Source: Anaerolineae bacterium (GTDB lineage Bacteria; Chloroflexota; Anaerolineae; Aggregatilineales; Phototrophicaceae). Taken from it: DNA of 64,000 nucleotides. How positions within the stretch are numbered: the first letter of the stretch is position 1; the number at the start of each line of letters is the position of its first letter. The notes beneath the pieces are model-generated. The model was not told where the DNA came from, ran no database searches, and worked only from the letters and a program-made list of their open reading frames with translations. Below are positions 63,159-64,000 of the stretch, one piece after another. The translations under genes and the position numbers were made by a program. The stretch covers positions 62,001 to 126,000 of the forward strand of contig JALHQT010000009.1 of the NCBI GenBank assembly GCA_022841825.1. The letters are read 5' to 3'.

Positions 63159-63935
63159 ATGCTCTATGACTCTCCAACTTTGACCTGCACGCTCGACGAG
63201 GCAGGGGTGGCGCTGCTGACCATCCAGCGACCGGAACGCCGCAACGCGCTCGATACGCCGACCATGCACGCCTTCGCCGATGTGGTCGCGCGGCTGGCGC
63301 AGGATGCGCGCGTCCGGGCGCTGGTCGTGACCGGCGCGGGCACGCACGCCTTTTGCAGCGGCGGCGACCTGCGCGACCTCAGCACGCGGCTGACAGCGGA
63401 CGAGGGGGCGGCGATGGTTGCGCTGATGGGCGACACACTCCTGGCGTTAGAGGCGCTGCCCTACCCGGTCATCGCCGCCATCAATGGCTACGCGCTCGGC
63501 GGCGGCAGCGAGCTGGCGCTGGCATGTGACCTACGCGTGATCGACCAGGCGGCGGAACTCGGCTTTGTCCACCTGCGGCGCGGGCTGATCCCCGGCTGGG
63601 GCGGCGGGCAGCGGCTGCTGCGGCATGTCGGCTACAGCAAAGCGCTTGAGCTGTTGATGCGCGCGCAGCCGCTCTATGCCGACGACCTGCGCGCGCTGGG
63701 GCTGGTGAGCGAGGTCGCGCCCCCCGGCGAGGCGCTGCCTCACGCCCTGGCGCTGGCGCACAGCGCCGCCAGGCACGATCCTGCGGCGCTTCGCGCGGCG
63801 AAGGCGCTGCTGCAAGCGGGGTTACGCCAGCCGTATGCCGAGGCGCTGGCGGCGGAGCGCGCGCTGTTCCCGGCGCTGTGGGTGGGCGAGGCACATCTGG
63901 CGGCGACGCGCGCCTTCATCGAAAAAAAGGGGTAG
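63159..63935 (+). CDS. Crotonase-family (enoyl-CoA hydratase/isomerase) protein
   Basis: A 258-residue crotonase. LLTIQRPERRNALDTPTMHA opens the fold and AFCSGGDLRDLS forms the first oxyanion-hole strand; YPVIAAINGYALGGGSELAL is the family signature, and LIPGWGGGQRLLR follows. The first catalytic Glu of classic hydratases (in the PE-V segment before GLIPG) is replaced: the sequence reads FVHLRRG. The second Glu is retained (ALELLMRA). The reaction may therefore differ from crotonyl-CoA hydration. ATG 63159 is used. It is 120 bp after the VWA gene. Confidence 0.85.
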   Translation: MLYDSPTLTCTLDEAGVALLTIQRPERRNALDTPTMHAFADVVARLAQDARVRALVVTGAGTHAFCSGGDLRDLSTRLTADEGAAMVALMGDTLLALEALPYPVIAAINGYALGGGSELALACDLRVIDQAAELGFVHLRRGLIPGWGGGQRLLRHVGYSKALELLMRAQPLYADDLRALGLVSEVAPPGEALPHALALAHSAARHDPAALRAAKALLQAGLRQPYAEALAAERALFPALWVGEAHLAATRAFIEKKG

Positions 63936-63981
63936 AATCAGATTTTCAGGGCTGCCCCCTGCGACTCCGTTGGGCTGTTGT

Positions 63982-64000
63982 GACGAGACGCGCCTCGTCC
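63982..64000. repeat. Family A palindrome at the window edge (partial)
   Basis: Arms GACGAG(A)C and G(C)CTCGTC run to the last base, so the element probably continues outside the window. Confidence 0.6.

Overview
The window is high-GC bacterial chromosome. The gene content points to Chloroflexota, probably an Anaerolineae-like lineage. This is inferred from many secreted or lipoprotein ORFs with Thr/Pro-rich linkers, a multi-GAF histidine kinase, a CPMPCWQGIRPG-type small secreted protein, a TIR-NB-ARC-WD40 protein, YfhO-type membrane proteins, and heavy loading with dispersed palindromes. No rRNA or tRNA gene was found, and no 16S-type marker is available to confirm the lineage.

Layout. 1-2.4 kb: the 5' part of a MaoC-type hydratase gene (minus strand), an AT-rich orphan ORF, a duplicated fragment of the hydratase 5' end, a RelE/ParE-type toxin-antitoxin pair and a VOC protein. 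2.5-8.6 kb: lipoproteins and secreted proteins, two decayed copies of a cytochrome c gene, an SH3b protein, a methyltransferase and a small ORF pair. 8.7-16 kb: a COG0523 metal GTPase, PDZ protein, MarR regulator, MiaB-type methylthiotransferase, glycosyltransferase, and a ZnuA-type zinc-binding protein behind a palindromic operator. 16-28 kb: YfhO-like protein, Nif3/CutA-like domain, glutamate dehydrogenase, hydrolase, tgt, PstS-like protein, murJ, then meaB with the small B12-binding mutase subunit. 28-42 kb: giant GAF histidine kinase, StyA-like FAD enzyme, AIM24 protein, an OmpR-type two-component system, mutM, and a Trk potassium operon (two TrkA-like genes and trkH). 42-49 kb: secreted proteins, GrpB, a DEDDh exonuclease, a frameshifted IS200-type transposase and a DUF255 thioredoxin protein. 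49-53 kb: a STAND immune-type gene (TIR, NB-ARC, about 15 WD40 repeats) broken by repeats. 53-64 kb: M23 peptidase, Uma2, CYTH, polA, an HhH membrane protein, a VWA/Ig-repeat protein and a crotonase.

The most unusual property is a dense population of palindromes (more than 30 in 64 kb) in at least four families. In families A and C the geometry, loops and short flanking words are conserved, but both arms of the stems change together from copy to copy. Family A is GTAGGG plus a variable stem, often as head-to-head pairs joined by CCTAC..GTAGG. Family C is a four-hairpin unit (10-bp stem, 7-bp stem, 7-bp stem, 10-bp stem) seen three times with nearly constant 15-16 nt spacers; one copy starts 20 nt from the start codon of the IS200-type transposase. 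These repeats lie between genes, act as terminators, supply stop or start codons, are read in frame inside murJ, polA and the YfhO-like gene, and split the TIR-NB-ARC-WD40 gene.

Functional links visible here are modest: zinc handling (ZnuA, COG0523 GTPase), potassium uptake (TrkA/TrkA/TrkH), B12-dependent mutase support (MeaB plus small subunit), envelope biogenesis (MurJ, M23, YfhO) and stress or defence genes.
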